64,000 nucleotides of DNA. It comes from Enterobacteriaceae bacterium B14 (GTDB taxonomy: Bacteria; Pseudomonadota; Gammaproteobacteria; Enterobacterales; Enterobacteriaceae). The notes under the pieces were generated by a model. The model made no database searches, was not told the origin of the DNA, and saw only the letters and a program-made list of their open reading frames with translations. Location of the stretch: contig DF158882.1 of the NCBI GenBank assembly GCA_000307305.1, positions 344,605 to 408,604 of the forward strand, in the 5' to 3' direction. A program made the translations under genes and the position numbers. The first letter of the stretch is position 1. Each line of letters begins with the position of its first letter. Shown piece after piece: positions 51,319 through 60,591 of this stretch.

Positions 51319-52584
51319 GTGTGTTCAGAACAGCATCATAGCGAACAAATTCTATGCCCTCATTGTGATTTATTAGTCGAACTCCCTGCGTTGGCATCGA
51401 ATAGTCGGGCCGTCTGCCCCCGTTGTAAAACAACGCTGTGTAAGCGGATCGAATTTCCTCATAAGCTCGCTATGGGTTATGCATTTAGCGCATTATTCAT
51501 GCTGCTTTTAGCTAACCTATTTCCTTTTGTGAATATGGAAGTCGCAGGCGTTTATAGCCAGATTACACTGACAGAAATTCCTGATGTCATGATCGCCGAA
51601 GGCTATTCGATTTTATCTGCCTTGTTTCTCGTTTTTGTACAGATTATTCCCGCTTTCTGTATGTTGGCGATTCCACTGCTTTGCTTGTATCGCGCTATGT
51701 CTTTTAGACTGAAAGTCTGGCTGGCAAAAGCGGTTTTTATCGCCAAAACGTGGTGCATGGTAGAAATCTTTCTTGCTGGTGTTTTAGTCAGTTTTGTCAA
51801 ATTGATGGCATACGGCGATATTGGCGTTGGTGTGAGTTTCTTTGCCTACTGCATATTTTGTGTTTTACAGGTTAAAGCATTGCAATGTATTGATCGCCGT
51901 TGGCTGTGGCAGCAAATAGCACCTTTGCCTAAGCTTGCCACTCCTGTAGAGGTAGGGAAACCTGGCTTACAACAAGGGGTGCGCTCTTGCCCATGTTGTA
52001 CGGCTATTCTGCCAGTGGATAAGTTAGAGTGCCCACGGTGTTTAACTCATGGACATGCACGTAAGCACAATAGCCTACAGTGGACGCTTGCTCTGCTAAT
52101 TACCTCGGTTATGCTGTATATCCCAGCGAATCTATTGCCTATTATGGTAACAGAAGCCTTTGGTAGCCAAATCTCCTCAACGATCATGTCGGGGGTCATT
52201 CTGCTTTGGGAGGATGGTTCCTATCCAGTTGCATTGGTCATTTTTATTGCCAGTATCTTGGTGCCTTCGCTAAAAATATTAGCTATCTCATGGCTATGTT
52301 GGGATACCAAGTGGAAAAAGCAGCGAGATAGAGAGCAGATGCTGCGAGTGTATGAAATTGTTGAGTTTGTCGGGCGTTGGTCCATGATTGACGTTTTTGT
52401 CATCGCCGTACTGTCAGCATTAGTGCGAATGGGGCGTCTTATGAGTATTTACCCAGATACGGGCGCAGTGTTATTTGCTATGGTCGTTATTTTGACCATG
52501 TTTTCTGCTATGGCATTCGATCCCCGTTTAAGTTGGGATAGAGTCAATAAGTTAGATGAGAAGGATTCTGATGATGTCAGATAA
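51319..52584 (+). CDS. pqiA: Intermembrane transport protein PqiA
   Basis: PqiA is the inner-membrane partner of the PqiABC lipid-trafficking system. The 421-residue protein is two repeated PqiA domains, each with four membrane spans. Each is preceded by a zinc-ribbon-like stretch (CPHCDLLVEL with CPRCKTTL at the N terminus; CPCCTAIL with CPRCLTHG at about residue 215). The start is GTG with AGGAGGGAG upstream. The pqiB start lies within its last codons. In E. coli the operon is SoxRS- and paraquat-inducible. A soxbox could not be judged here, but a 34-bp palindrome precedes it. Confidence 0.95.
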   Translation: MCSEQHHSEQILCPHCDLLVELPALASNSRAVCPRCKTTLCKRIEFPHKLAMGYAFSALFMLLLANLFPFVNMEVAGVYSQITLTEIPDVMIAEGYSILSALFLVFVQIIPAFCMLAIPLLCLYRAMSFRLKVWLAKAVFIAKTWCMVEIFLAGVLVSFVKLMAYGDIGVGVSFFAYCIFCVLQVKALQCIDRRWLWQQIAPLPKLATPVEVGKPGLQQGVRSCPCCTAILPVDKLECPRCLTHGHARKHNSLQWTLALLITSVMLYIPANLLPIMVTEAFGSQISSTIMSGVILLWEDGSYPVALVIFIASILVPSLKILAISWLCWDTKWKKQRDREQMLRVYEIVEFVGRWSMIDVFVIAVLSALVRMGRLMSIYPDTGAVLFAMVVILTMFSAMAFDPRLSWDRVNKLDEKDSDDVR

Positions 52585-54217
52585 CAATCAAGGTGTGGCA
52601 GATATTGCAAAAATAAAACGATGGTCCCCTGTGTGGATCGTTCCGATTGTTACCGCATTAATTGGCCTGTGGATCATTTTTTACCACTTCAATAATCAAG
52701 GTCCAGAAGTGACCCTGATAACGACGAATGCCGAAGGAATTCAAGCCGGGAAAACGGCGATAAAAAGCCGCAGTGTTGATATTGGTACAGTTGAGACCGT
52801 TATGCTGAGCGAAGATCTCGGTAAAGTTATCATTACCGCTCGCTTGAACAGTGGTATGAATAAGTTGTTGCGTAAAGACTCGGTTTTTTGGGTCGTTAAA
52901 CCCCAAATAGGTAAAGAGGGTGTTTCTGGATTAGGGACACTGCTATCAGGGGCTTATATCGAGTTACAGCCTGGACGAAATGAGAAAGAGGAAGATACTT
53001 TTGCTCTGTTAGACTCTCCCCCGTTGGCATCTCAGGATGAGAAGGGTTTAAGGGTCTCATTGGAAAGTAAACAGTCTGGACAATTGAGTGCGGGCGACCC
53101 TGTTCTATTCCGAGGATTCCGCGTGGGTTCAGTGGAAAGCAGTATCTTTGATCCCTCTTCACGCGTAATGCGCTATCAGCTTTTTATTTCTGCTCCTTAT
53201 CAAGGCCTGGTGACAACCAATGTTCGCTTTTGGCAGGATAGTGGCGTTTCCTTTGATATGTCAGCAGAGGGGATGCGTGTCGATATGGGGTCAATTGCAA
53301 CGCTATTTAGTGGTGGTGTCAGTTTTGATGTGCCAGAAGGTTGGGCTCTAGGAACGACAGCGGAAAATAATGCGGAATATGTGCTCTTTTCCAATAAAAA
53401 GAGCATTCAGGACTCTCTGTTTACTAATCACGAAGATGTTCTGATGTTATTTAGCGATTCTGTACGTGGCTTGCAACCCGGTGCTCCTGTTGAGTTTCGC
53501 GGTATTAGGTTAGGCACTGTTGCCGAGGTACCATTCTTCATGCCAGAAATCGAAAGGCTGAAGGGTGATGATTACCGTATTCCTGTTTTAGTTCGTATTG
53601 AGCCGGACAGAATTGACAATAAATTTGGCAAGGATCTGGATATCAAAGCGCGTTTACTGGACAGTGAAAAAGATGGCCTGCGTGCTTCGCTAAAATCCGC
53701 CAATTTATTAACAGGCGCACTTTATATCGATCTGGATTTCTACCCAAATTCAAAAGCATGGATAGGGCCAAAATCGATAGAGGGTTACCCTGTGATGCCG
53801 ACAGAGAGCAGTGGTTTTGCACAGATTCAGCAAAAAGTGATGCAGACGTTGGATAAGTTCAACAGTCTACCGCTGAACTCTTTGTTAGGAGAGGTAGAGC
53901 AAACGCTTAAAGAGAGCCAGAACGCTATGAAAGAGATGCAGGCGACGCTCAACTCAGTCAATAAAATAGCTGCCAGTCCAGAGATGCAGAACTTGCCAAA
54001 AGATTTGCAGAAAACGCTACTGGAGCTAAATCGCAGTATGAAGGGCTTCCAACCAGGTTCTCCTGCATATAATAAGATGGTTGGGGATATGCAGCGTTTA
54101 GATCAGGTATTACGCGAACTTCAGCCCGTTTTGCGGACATTAAATGAGAAGAGTAATTCATTGGTGTTTGAAGCCTCAGTGAGTGAAGATCCTAAGCCGA
54201 AGAAGGCCAAAAAATGA
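52571..54217 (+). CDS. pqiB: MCE-family intermembrane transport protein PqiB
   Basis: PqiB forms a long periplasmic tube of stacked MCE rings that bridges the inner and outer membranes. The 548-residue protein has one N-terminal membrane span (WSPVWIVPIVTALIGLWIIFY) and three MCE domains (each begins with a G-hydrophobic pair such as AEGIQAGKTAIKSRSVDIGTV and LQPGAPVEFRGIRLGTV). A C-terminal helical needle follows (about residues 430-520). The ATG at 52571 (AAGGA five bases upstream) or 52574 is the start. It overlaps pqiA by 14 bases and pqiC by four. Confidence 0.95.
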   Translation: MMSDNNQGVADIAKIKRWSPVWIVPIVTALIGLWIIFYHFNNQGPEVTLITTNAEGIQAGKTAIKSRSVDIGTVETVMLSEDLGKVIITARLNSGMNKLLRKDSVFWVVKPQIGKEGVSGLGTLLSGAYIELQPGRNEKEEDTFALLDSPPLASQDEKGLRVSLESKQSGQLSAGDPVLFRGFRVGSVESSIFDPSSRVMRYQLFISAPYQGLVTTNVRFWQDSGVSFDMSAEGMRVDMGSIATLFSGGVSFDVPEGWALGTTAENNAEYVLFSNKKSIQDSLFTNHEDVLMLFSDSVRGLQPGAPVEFRGIRLGTVAEVPFFMPEIERLKGDDYRIPVLVRIEPDRIDNKFGKDLDIKARLLDSEKDGLRASLKSANLLTGALYIDLDFYPNSKAWIGPKSIEGYPVMPTESSGFAQIQQKVMQTLDKFNSLPLNSLLGEVEQTLKESQNAMKEMQATLNSVNKIAASPEMQNLPKDLQKTLLELNRSMKGFQPGSPAYNKMVGDMQRLDQVLRELQPVLRTLNEKSNSLVFEASVSEDPKPKKAKK

Positions 54218-54774
54218 TGAAATGGAAAATAATGGCTCTGGTTTTACTATTAAGTGCATGTAGTAGCCAACCTCAAAAAACATATTACCAATTGCCTTCT
54301 TTAGTGACGGAAAGGGCAAATACTGGGGGAATGGTCGAGCGGCAACTTTGGATAGAGCATGTTGCTGTCGCTGATTATCTCAGTGGTTCTGGGTTGGTCT
54401 ATCAGACGAACGATGTTCAGTATGTCGTTGCCAATAATAATTTGTGGGCGAGTGCACTAGATCAGCAATTACAACAGTCTTTAGTTGAGAATTTAGGAGC
54501 TTCATTACCCGGTTGGTTAGTATCAACCCAACCGCTGAATAGCGACAGGCAGATGATATTAAATGTCACTGTAACTGGTTTCCATGGTCGTTATGACGGG
54601 CAGGTTATCGTGCGTGGGGAATGGACTCTAAGGTCGGGAGATCGCATAGTGAAACATCCTTTCGAAGTTCTAGCAAAACAGACCGACGATGGTTATGACG
54701 CTTTGGTTAAGGTGTTAGCGAGTGCTTGGAAGCAAGAGGCTGATATTATTGCGAAAAGAGCAATAAATTTATAG
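54214..54774 (+). CDS. pqiC: Outer-membrane lipoprotein PqiC (YmbA)
   Basis: PqiC is the lipoprotein that anchors the PqiB tube at the outer membrane. The 186-residue precursor starts MMKWKIMALVLLLSACSSQ, with lipobox LSAC, and contains an ABC_trans_aux (DUF330) domain with YYQLPSL near the start and RGEWTLRSGDRIV near the end. It is translationally coupled to pqiB (ATGA) and ends the pqiABC operon before a strong terminator. Confidence 0.93.
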   Translation: MMKWKIMALVLLLSACSSQPQKTYYQLPSLVTERANTGGMVERQLWIEHVAVADYLSGSGLVYQTNDVQYVVANNNLWASALDQQLQQSLVENLGASLPGWLVSTQPLNSDRQMILNVTVTGFHGRYDGQVIVRGEWTLRSGDRIVKHPFEVLAKQTDDGYDALVKVLASAWKQEADIIAKRAINL

Positions 54775-54863
54775 GAAACGGGCAAAATAGGGTGAATTCA
54801 CTATGCTTAAAGAAGCGCGGTAATTGATTAAATCGATAATTTACTCCTCATATCGAACCCGAC

Positions 54864-54897
54864 TGAAAAAACGCGCCTTAGAGCGCGTTTTTCTTTT
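54864..54897 (+). terminator. Intrinsic terminator of the pqiABC operon
   Basis: ACGCGC (54871-54876) and GCGCGT (54883-54888), extended by a run of A on the left and T on the right, form a long stem with loop CTTAGA, followed by TTTTTCTTTT. Confidence 0.88.
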
Positions 54898-55072
54898 CTT
54901 GTAGAACAGAGGGTTATCAATTGGTGCCGTGCTGAGGCTCACAAATATCAATTTGATTAATTTTTGAACATTGATTTTCAGCATTAAGATGGCTATTTTT
55001 TAAGCGTAGCCGTTAGTATCATCGGCTGTTGTGTTCGATTTTCCAATATATCCTAAGTGAGGGAAACGAGGC

Positions 55073-55240
55073 ATGAAAAGACAGAAGAGAGATCGTCTGG
55101 AAAGAGCTCATTCACGTGGTTATCAGGTTGGTTTAACCGGACGTTCTAAGGAGCTATGTCCCTATCAGGCATTAGATGCTAGATCGCATTGGTTAGGCGG
55201 TTGGCGTATGGCTATGGAGGAGAGAGCAGTCACTGCTTAA
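55073..55240 (+). CDS. rmf: Ribosome modulation factor RMF
   Basis: RMF dimerises 70S ribosomes into inactive 100S particles in stationary phase. The 55-residue protein begins MKRQKRDRLERAHSRGYQVG and continues GRSKELCPYQ and HWLGGWRMAMEER, closely matching E. coli RMF (55 aa). It is too short for common ORF filters. A GAGGGAAACGAGG stretch precedes the ATG. In E. coli it is induced by ppGpp and CRP; no CRP site was identified here. Confidence 0.97.
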   Translation: MKRQKRDRLERAHSRGYQVGLTGRSKELCPYQALDARSHWLGGWRMAMEERAVTA

Positions 55241-55277
55241 CCATAGACCTTTATATGACTTCTAGGTAGTAGCCAAA

Positions 55278-55304
55278 AATAACCTCCGTCAGATGGCGGA
55301 GGTT
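55278..55304 (-). terminator. Intrinsic terminator of fabA
   Basis: AACCTCCG (55281-55288) and CGGAGGTT (55297-55304) form a perfect 8-bp stem. On the minus strand it is followed by TTATTTTTGG. It lies 17 bases after the fabA stop codon. Confidence 0.82.
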
Positions 55305-55320
55305 GAAAAGATATTCGAGA

Positions 55321-55839
55321 TTAGAAGGTGCTGGTATCTTTAAACAGGCCAACTTTTAGGTCAGTGGCGGTATAAATAACGCGTCCATCAACCAGAACTT
55401 CACCATCCGCCATTCCCATAATCAAACGACGATTGATGATGCGTTTAAAATGGATACGGTAGGTGACTTTTTTAGCTGTAGGCAGGATCTGCCCCGTGAA
55501 TTTTACTTCGCCAACGCCAAGAGCACGTCCTTTACCTTCACCACCCAGCCATCCCAGATAGAAGCCAACTAACTGCCACATAGCGTCTAAACCTAAGCAA
55601 CCAGGCATGACAGGATCGCCAATAAAGTGGCAACCGAAGAACCAGAGGTCAGGGTTTATATCTAATTCTGCTTCGACATAGCCTTTATCGTATTGACCAC
55701 CTGTCTCGGTCATTTTTACAACACGATCCATCATTAACATACTTGGTGCGGGCAACTGTGGGCCTTCAGCACCAAATAATTCACCGCGGCCAGAGGCCAG
55801 TAAGTCTTCCTTAGAGTAAGATTCGCGTTTATCTACCAT
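55321..55839 (-). CDS. fabA: Beta-hydroxydecanoyl-ACP dehydratase/isomerase FabA
   Basis: FabA dehydrates 3-hydroxydecanoyl-ACP and isomerises the trans-2 to the cis-3 enoyl product, starting unsaturated fatty acid synthesis. The 172-residue protein matches E. coli FabA in length, with His71 in [15 protein letters not shown] and Asp85 in LGLDAMWQL as the catalytic pair. It is on its own, upstream of rmf on the opposite strand and just downstream of ycbZ. Candidate FabR and FadR sites lie immediately upstream. Confidence 0.98.
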   Translation of the reverse strand: MVDKRESYSKEDLLASGRGELFGAEGPQLPAPSMLMMDRVVKMTETGGQYDKGYVEAELDINPDLWFFGCHFIGDPVMPGCLGLDAMWQLVGFYLGWLGGEGKGRALGVGEVKFTGQILPTAKKVTYRIHFKRIINRRLIMGMADGEVLVDGRVIYTATDLKVGLFKDTSTF

Positions 55840-55864
55840 GTTTCTTATAAGCCTTAATATATTG

Positions 55865-55895
55865 AGGTGACCAGATTAGCTTACGCGTGTACGCT
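55865..55895 (-). promoter_or_regulatory. Candidate FadR and FabR sites upstream of fabA
   Basis: The palindrome-like AGCTTACGCGTGTACGCT (55878-55895) resembles the FabR operator. On the minus strand TCTGGTCACCTC (55876-55865) resembles a FadR half-site (TGGTC). Both are where fabA control would be expected. The matches are by eye and from memory. Confidence 0.45.
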
Positions 55896-55907
55896 GAGCA
55901 AGTCTAA

Positions 55908-57668
55908 TCACCCCTGGTTGAACCAGTTCATCCAGCGTAAAAACCAAGGTAATCGACGTTTATCTAGTGAGCCAGCTTGGATTATTCGCTCTTGGATAAT
56001 GGCTAACAGACTAACGGCTTCGTCATCCCGGTAAGGCAAACCGGTCAAAATAGGTAAGGCGTCAGAGACCGATTCAACGCTCCACAAGTGGAAATTGCCA
56101 TCGCGTACAGCAGAAATAACGTCATCGTTTAAGCAAAGATGCCGAATATTAGCAGCAGGCAAAATAACGCCTTGAGAGCCAGTTAAGCCACGACGCTGGC
56201 AAACCTCGAAGAATCCTTCAACTTTTTCATTAATGCCGCCAATTGGCTGCACATTGCCAAATTGGTCAACAGAACCAGTAACGGCAATATGTTGATTGAT
56301 GGGCTGAAGCGATAGGGCGCTGATCAGTACACAAAACTCTGCGAGTGATGCGCTATCACCATCAACTTCACCGTAGGATTGTTCAAATACCATAGAGGCT
56401 GAGAAAGGGAATTGTTGTTCAAGCTCTAACTCTGAGATCAGGAATGCTTCCATGATCATCATGCCTTTAGCGTGAATGTTTCCACCTAATTCTGCTTTAC
56501 GTTCAACGTCGGTAATTTCACCATCACCAATGTGCGCCACACAGGTAATACGTGACGGATCGCCAAATGCTAATGGATGCCCTGGGTATTCGAGAACGGA
56601 CAGGCCATTGATTTGGCCGATGACTTGACCTTCGGTTTCTATATTAACCTGACCAAGCTCGACTTCTTCCTGCGTTTTTTCAAACAGGTAGCTTTCTCGC
56701 CAGCGTTTAGTTGATTCTGCCTGTTGCAGAGATTCTGCTGTAATTTCTGCCGTAGCATATATTGCCGCTTCTTTTAAACGGTCTAAGATCCAGACGGGGC
56801 AAAGAGGTAGTGTGAGCTGATCCCCTGTATAGCGGATGGCCTGACGAGTAAACATAGGCCACATATCAGCATTTAGAGGGGGCAACTGATGGGATTGGGC
56901 AATATCGTTAATATAGCGACACCACTGAGCCATGTCATCGTCATCTCTGATGAGGAGGTCATTTTCAAATTCACCATACAGAGCACGTGCGGTCATCTCT
57001 GGCTCAAACTCTTGCAAATCTGCCAAATCATAACGATCACCAACCAGAATAATGTTCAGGTCGAGAGGCATTTCTGGAATAGTGAGAGGCAGGGGGCGTG
57101 ACTCATCAACGGGAGCCCATTGAAAACGCTGGCTAGTTACCATCTGCTTTAATCTGAACCAGAGCTGGGGCTGTGATAAGAGTGTCCGGATTGGCAGTAT
57201 TAAGACACCACCATTCGCTTTGTGGACTAGCCCTGGTTGGAGCTGGTATACGGCTTGGCTATCGGCCGTATTATGGCGCAAGCACCCAAAAAGCTGTTCA
57301 CTTTCAAACCACTCTTCAAATAGACAATTATCCTGAGCAGCGAAATTGTCACTCTTATCTTTTGCGACAGATAGCGTGGCTTCTGAATGGTTAATCTGGT
57401 AACGAAAACCTGAAGGGGATTGAAGCTCAGGAATTTTTGATTTCACCATGCCAGCAATCAGAGCAAGATAATCCCGGCTGCCTTCCGCTTTAATGAGCAT
57501 AAAACGAGAATTAGACTGTGATTGACAAAAAAGAGTCAGGCCATTATCCAGTCTTGACTGGATCTCTGGCAGCGTCACAGTAGGTAATTGAGACACGGAA
57601 GTATAAAGCGCAGCAAAGGGCGCAGAGTCGGGCAGTAAAGACTGCCAATTAAGTAGGTTACTGGTCAA
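55908..57668 (-). CDS. ycbZ: Lon-like protease with degenerate ATPase domain (YcbZ/LonH)
   Basis: This is a Lon-type protein with the S16 protease domain at the C terminus. The Ser-Lys dyad is visible as Ser439 in VDGDSAS and Lys482 in GGINEKVEG (numbering for the 586-residue form). The AAA-like N-terminal part lacks a recognisable Walker A. Its role in enterobacteria is poorly known. The longer frame starts at a TTG at 57749. The TTG at 57668 is preferred because MTSNLLNWQSLLPDS aligns with the E. coli start and because a TATAAT lies between the two. Confidence 0.88.
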   Translation of the reverse strand: MTSNLLNWQSLLPDSAPFAALYTSVSQLPTVTLPEIQSRLDNGLTLFCQSQSNSRFMLIKAEGSRDYLALIAGMVKSKIPELQSPSGFRYQINHSEATLSVAKDKSDNFAAQDNCLFEEWFESEQLFGCLRHNTADSQAVYQLQPGLVHKANGGVLILPIRTLLSQPQLWFRLKQMVTSQRFQWAPVDESRPLPLTIPEMPLDLNIILVGDRYDLADLQEFEPEMTARALYGEFENDLLIRDDDDMAQWCRYINDIAQSHQLPPLNADMWPMFTRQAIRYTGDQLTLPLCPVWILDRLKEAAIYATAEITAESLQQAESTKRWRESYLFEKTQEEVELGQVNIETEGQVIGQINGLSVLEYPGHPLAFGDPSRITCVAHIGDGEITDVERKAELGGNIHAKGMMIMEAFLISELELEQQFPFSASMVFEQSYGEVDGDSASLAEFCVLISALSLQPINQHIAVTGSVDQFGNVQPIGGINEKVEGFFEVCQRRGLTGSQGVILPAANIRHLCLNDDVISAVRDGNFHLWSVESVSDALPILTGLPYRDDEAVSLLAIIQERIIQAGSLDKRRLPWFLRWMNWFNQG

Positions 57669-57705
57669 TGTATTAGATGTTATCGCTGAGAGTTGTAATA
57701 CATGG

Positions 57706-57711
57706 ATTATA
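57706..57711 (-). promoter_or_regulatory. -10 hexamer of the ycbZ promoter
   Basis: A perfect TATAAT on the minus strand places transcription start near 57699, downstream of the longer ycbZ reading frame's start and about 30 nt before the TTG at 57668. No strong -35 is seen. Confidence 0.5.
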
Positions 57712-57843
57712 CAAGAATCGGGCAGACTAAACACAATCCGTATATCCAAGTGAAGGAAAAGATTGCATCTATCATATGAAAAGGGATAAATGCATTGTCA
57801 ATGAGCTAAAAATCTTCCAAAAAACTGTTATTCTTAAGGATAG

Positions 57844-57856
57844 GTTACACCGTCAC
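57844..57856 (+). promoter_or_regulatory. matS-like MatP-binding site upstream of matP
   Basis: GTTACACCGTCAC matches the MatP consensus GTGACRNYGTCAC at 12 of 13 positions (T instead of G at position 3). It lies 13 bases before the matP start codon and just before the ribosome-binding region. Confidence 0.6.
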
Positions 57857-57869
57857 TAGCGAGTTAATC

Positions 57870-58328
57870 ATGAAGTATCAGCAGCTTGAAAATCTTGAAA
57901 GTGGTTGGAAGTGGAAATATCTGGTGAAGAAGCACCAAGAAGGTGAACTTATTACCCGATATATAGAATTGAGCGCTGCGCAAGAGGCGGTAAGGGGGCT
58001 GATGAGTATTGAGCGTGAACCCATAAAAGTTCAGGCTTGGATAGTCGCTCACATGAACCCAGAAATGGAAAACCGATTAAAGCAGACAATACGGGCACGG
58101 AGAAAAAGACATTTTAACGCAGAGCAATTACATACGCGTAAAAAGTCGATAGATTTAGAATTTCTAGTTTGGCAGCGTTTGGCTGGATTAGCTCAGCGTA
58201 GAAATGTCACGCTTTCTGAGACCATCGTGCAGTTAATCGAAGATGCGGAAAGAAAAGAGCAGTATGCGACGCAAATGAGTTCACTGAAAAGTGATTTACA
58301 ATCTATTCTCGGCAAAGATAATCCCTAG
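57870..58328 (+). CDS. matP: Macrodomain Ter protein MatP
   Basis: MatP binds matS sites and organises the terminus macrodomain. It also displaces MukBEF from Ter and links Ter to the divisome via ZapB. The 152-residue protein matches E. coli Mat[72 protein letters not shown] (ribbon-helix-helix DNA-binding region) and a C-terminal coiled coil ([23 protein letters not shown]). Its presence next to mukBEF and a matS-like site in its own leader are notable. Confidence 0.97.
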   Translation: MKYQQLENLESGWKWKYLVKKHQEGELITRYIELSAAQEAVRGLMSIEREPIKVQAWIVAHMNPEMENRLKQTIRARRKRHFNAEQLHTRKKSIDLEFLVWQRLAGLAQRRNVTLSETIVQLIEDAERKEQYATQMSSLKSDLQSILGKDNP

Positions 58329-58400
58329 TCACGAAGGCTAGTATCGCCTCTAAGTGATAAATAATATCGAGAATGGGCTTATTTGATTAGAAACAGAAAT

Positions 58401-58428
58401 AAAAAACCCCGCAGAAGCGGGGTTTTTA
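58401..58428. terminator. Bidirectional terminator between matP and ompA
   Basis: AACCCCGC and GCGGGGTT around loop AGAA (58405-58424) are flanked by A and T runs, ending both converging genes. Confidence 0.93.
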
Positions 58429-58451
58429 TTAAGACATTAAAACGTGAGCAA

Positions 58452-59534
58452 TTACTTGCTTACAACGTCTTTCAGGCCTTGAACTTCGATTTCTACACGA
58501 CGATCTGGTGCTAAGCAAGCGATCAGAGATTGACGTTGTTTAACGCCATCACAGTTAGAAACTGGATTTGATTCGCCCATGCCACGTGCAGAGATGCGGT
58601 CAGCTGGGATACCTTTAGAAACCAGGTAATCAACTACGCTACGAGCACGTTCTTCAGATAGACGCTGGTTGTATTGGTCAGAACCGATACGGTCAGTGTA
58701 ACCAAGAACAACTACAGAACCTTCTTTCGGATCCAGAGAAGTCAGTTGGCTATACAGTTGATCCAGAGCTTGATGACCTTCTACTTTCAGAGTCGATTTG
58801 TTGAAGTTAAACAGAACGTCTGAAGTCAGAGTGAAACGCTTGGTTTCAACAGTTGGTGCTACGTTTATTAGTGGAGCAGGAGCTGCATCACGACCGAAAC
58901 GATAAGCAACACCCAGGCTCAGCATGCCGTTATCTGGACGTGAACCTACAGTGTCACGATCGCCGATATTGTTAACCCACTGGTAATCCAAGCGAGTTGC
59001 CCAGTTATCAGTGATTGCATACTCAAGGCCTACTGCTGCCAGTGGAGAGATACCATAGTCAGTATCGCTGTGCTTGTTAGCAGCAGCCATACCAGCACGG
59101 GTCAGACCTGAAGTGTGACGACCACTAGACTCTGCACGCCATACCATACCACCCAGACGAGTATAGATGTCTAGGTCTTGCATGATTGGGTAGCTCAGTT
59201 TGGTAGTAAGCTGAATACCTTGAGCAGAGAATTTGTTCTTAGCATGTACAGCACCGTCGTTATCAGTGCTGCTCATACGACCTAACCAGTCGTAACCAAG
59301 TTCAAAGCCCATGTATTGGTTATGTTGATAACCAACGAATGCACCAGCACCTAGTTTACTTTTGTCAGTCAGATCAGCTTCAGAAGTATAAGAAAAGCTG
59401 CTGTTAGTATCGTGGTATTTAGACCAACCTAATTTACCACCAACGTACCAAGAATCGTCTTGTGGAGCTGCTTGAGCAGCCACTGATGCGAAACCTGCCA
59501 ATGCCACTGCTAATGCGATAGCTGTCTTTTTCAT
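58452..59534 (-). CDS. ompA: Outer-membrane protein A
   Basis: OmpA is an eight-stranded barrel that tethers the outer membrane to peptidoglycan. The 360-residue precursor has signal [22 protein letters not shown] with mature start [15 protein letters not shown]. The OmpA_C domain carries [25 protein letters not shown] with the mDAP-binding Asp and Arg, and the two C-terminal Cys (SNCDGV, IACLAP). An 11-residue upstream extension is rejected because the signal peptide and the conserved leader fix the start at 59534. Confidence 0.97.
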   Translation of the reverse strand: MKKTAIALAVALAGFASVAAQAAPQDDSWYVGGKLGWSKYHDTNSSFSYTSEADLTDKSKLGAGAFVGYQHNQYMGFELGYDWLGRMSSTDNDGAVHAKNKFSAQGIQLTTKLSYPIMQDLDIYTRLGGMVWRAESSGRHTSGLTRAGMAAANKHSDTDYGISPLAAVGLEYAITDNWATRLDYQWVNNIGDRDTVGSRPDNGMLSLGVAYRFGRDAAPAPLINVAPTVETKRFTLTSDVLFNFNKSTLKVEGHQALDQLYSQLTSLDPKEGSVVVLGYTDRIGSDQYNQRLSEERARSVVDYLVSKGIPADRISARGMGESNPVSNCDGVKQRQSLIACLAPDRRVEIEVQGLKDVVSK

Positions 59535-59644
59535 TTTGTGCGCCTCGTTATCATCCAAAATAGGCAATACTTTGGGACATCCAAATAGCCCCGGTTATAT
59601 GTCCTTTGCTGGGCTTTTTTGCACTTATTTGTAATCAATGTCAA
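59535..59644 (-). promoter_or_regulatory. ompA leader with conserved translation-start region
   Basis: Just before the start codon the minus strand reads ATTTTGGATGATAACGAGG, the same as the E. coli ompA leader, which is the target of sRNAs such as MicA. Further upstream GGACAT/ATGTCC (59575-59580, 59599-59604) can form a stem. A TTGACA lies at 59644-59639, but no matching -10 was clear. Confidence 0.55.
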
Positions 59645-59881
59645 CATAATTCGACCAAATATAGTTATCCCAGCGAGGTAAAGTCTACAACGTAGAGCGA
59701 AAGTTACAAGTGCGATGTGACGAAGTAATAAAAAAAACTGTGTTTTTAGCTATATATTTTAATATTTGCTTATGAAATTGTATGTTTTTTAAACTCACAA
59801 GGTCTTTTTTTTGTTAAAAATAATACTTCGCTGGCAGATTGCATCAAAAATAGAACGGTAACTGAAATGTTTTGTAGGCAC

Positions 59882-60367
59882 TTAATGAAAAGCAAAGGGA
59901 TAAAGAGTATCTGTAAGAAATTGACCTATTCCAGCGTTTTTAGTCTGTGGATATATTATTAATCCATAAGCATTACCTTCCCGGGCTGCTTTTTGTAGCC
60001 GCCTGCGGTCTATGGATGAAAGTGACGGAAGGCAGGCTAGCACGACGCTATAATTTCGAGATAACAGCGCTTTTTCCATCATATTAACGCTATTAATATG
60101 GTCAGTTTGACTGAATTGCATCGTTTTCTCTTCAGGTAATCCCATTTGATGTAGCCAATGACGGCTTATTGAATGTTCAGGAGTGATCCATAGCATCCAG
60201 CGAGATTGTTCTTTGAGCTGAGCCAATAAGGCCATTTGAGTATGGGGAAGGGTAAAGTGGTTCTCGTTAGAGTCAGAATATTGATTATAAAGGCTCTTTT
60301 TTAAAGAGGACGTATTACTGACATATGAATCTTCACCTATATGACTTTTTAGCTTCTCGACTCTCAT
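59882..60367 (-). CDS. sulA: SOS cell division inhibitor SulA
   Basis: SulA is made after DNA damage and blocks FtsZ polymerisation until Lon degrades it. The 161-residue protein is divergent at its N terminus. It keeps the SulA core: LLAQLKEQSRWMLWITPEHSISRHWLHQMGLP, KTMQFSQ, ALLSRNYSVVLACL and AAREGNAYGLIIYP. The final FAFH resembles the Lon-recognised C-terminal end of E. coli SulA (LYH). A longer frame exists, but the ATG at 60367 is preferred because the LexA box lies directly upstream. Confidence 0.9.
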   Translation of the reverse strand: MRVEKLKSHIGEDSYVSNTSSLKKSLYNQYSDSNENHFTLPHTQMALLAQLKEQSRWMLWITPEHSISRHWLHQMGLPEEKTMQFSQTDHINSVNMMEKALLSRNYSVVLACLPSLSSIDRRRLQKAAREGNAYGLIIYPQTKNAGIGQFLTDTLYPFAFH

Positions 60368-60387
60368 TTTATTCACCTTTCCATATG

Positions 60388-60407
60388 TACTGTATAAATA
60401 AACAGTA
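60388..60407 (-). promoter_or_regulatory. LexA (SOS) box of sulA
   Basis: CTGTATAAATAAACAG (60390-60405) fits the LexA consensus CTGT-N8-ACAG and is flanked by TA on both sides. It lies about 20 bases before the sulA start. Confidence 0.88.
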
Positions 60408-60591
60408 TATGCAGTTGGCAATAATATCAACATTTTTTCAATACGCTTCGCATATTCAAAACAAAACGGGCAAGAAATCCATTTAGTCATTGATGTTATA
60501 TCGAGATTGAGTATTTTTAAGCTTCCGTTATGCGGGTTACTCGTTCTGGTAATGAAAAATGAAAAAAGTTTATAAAACAAAAGGTAAGGTG

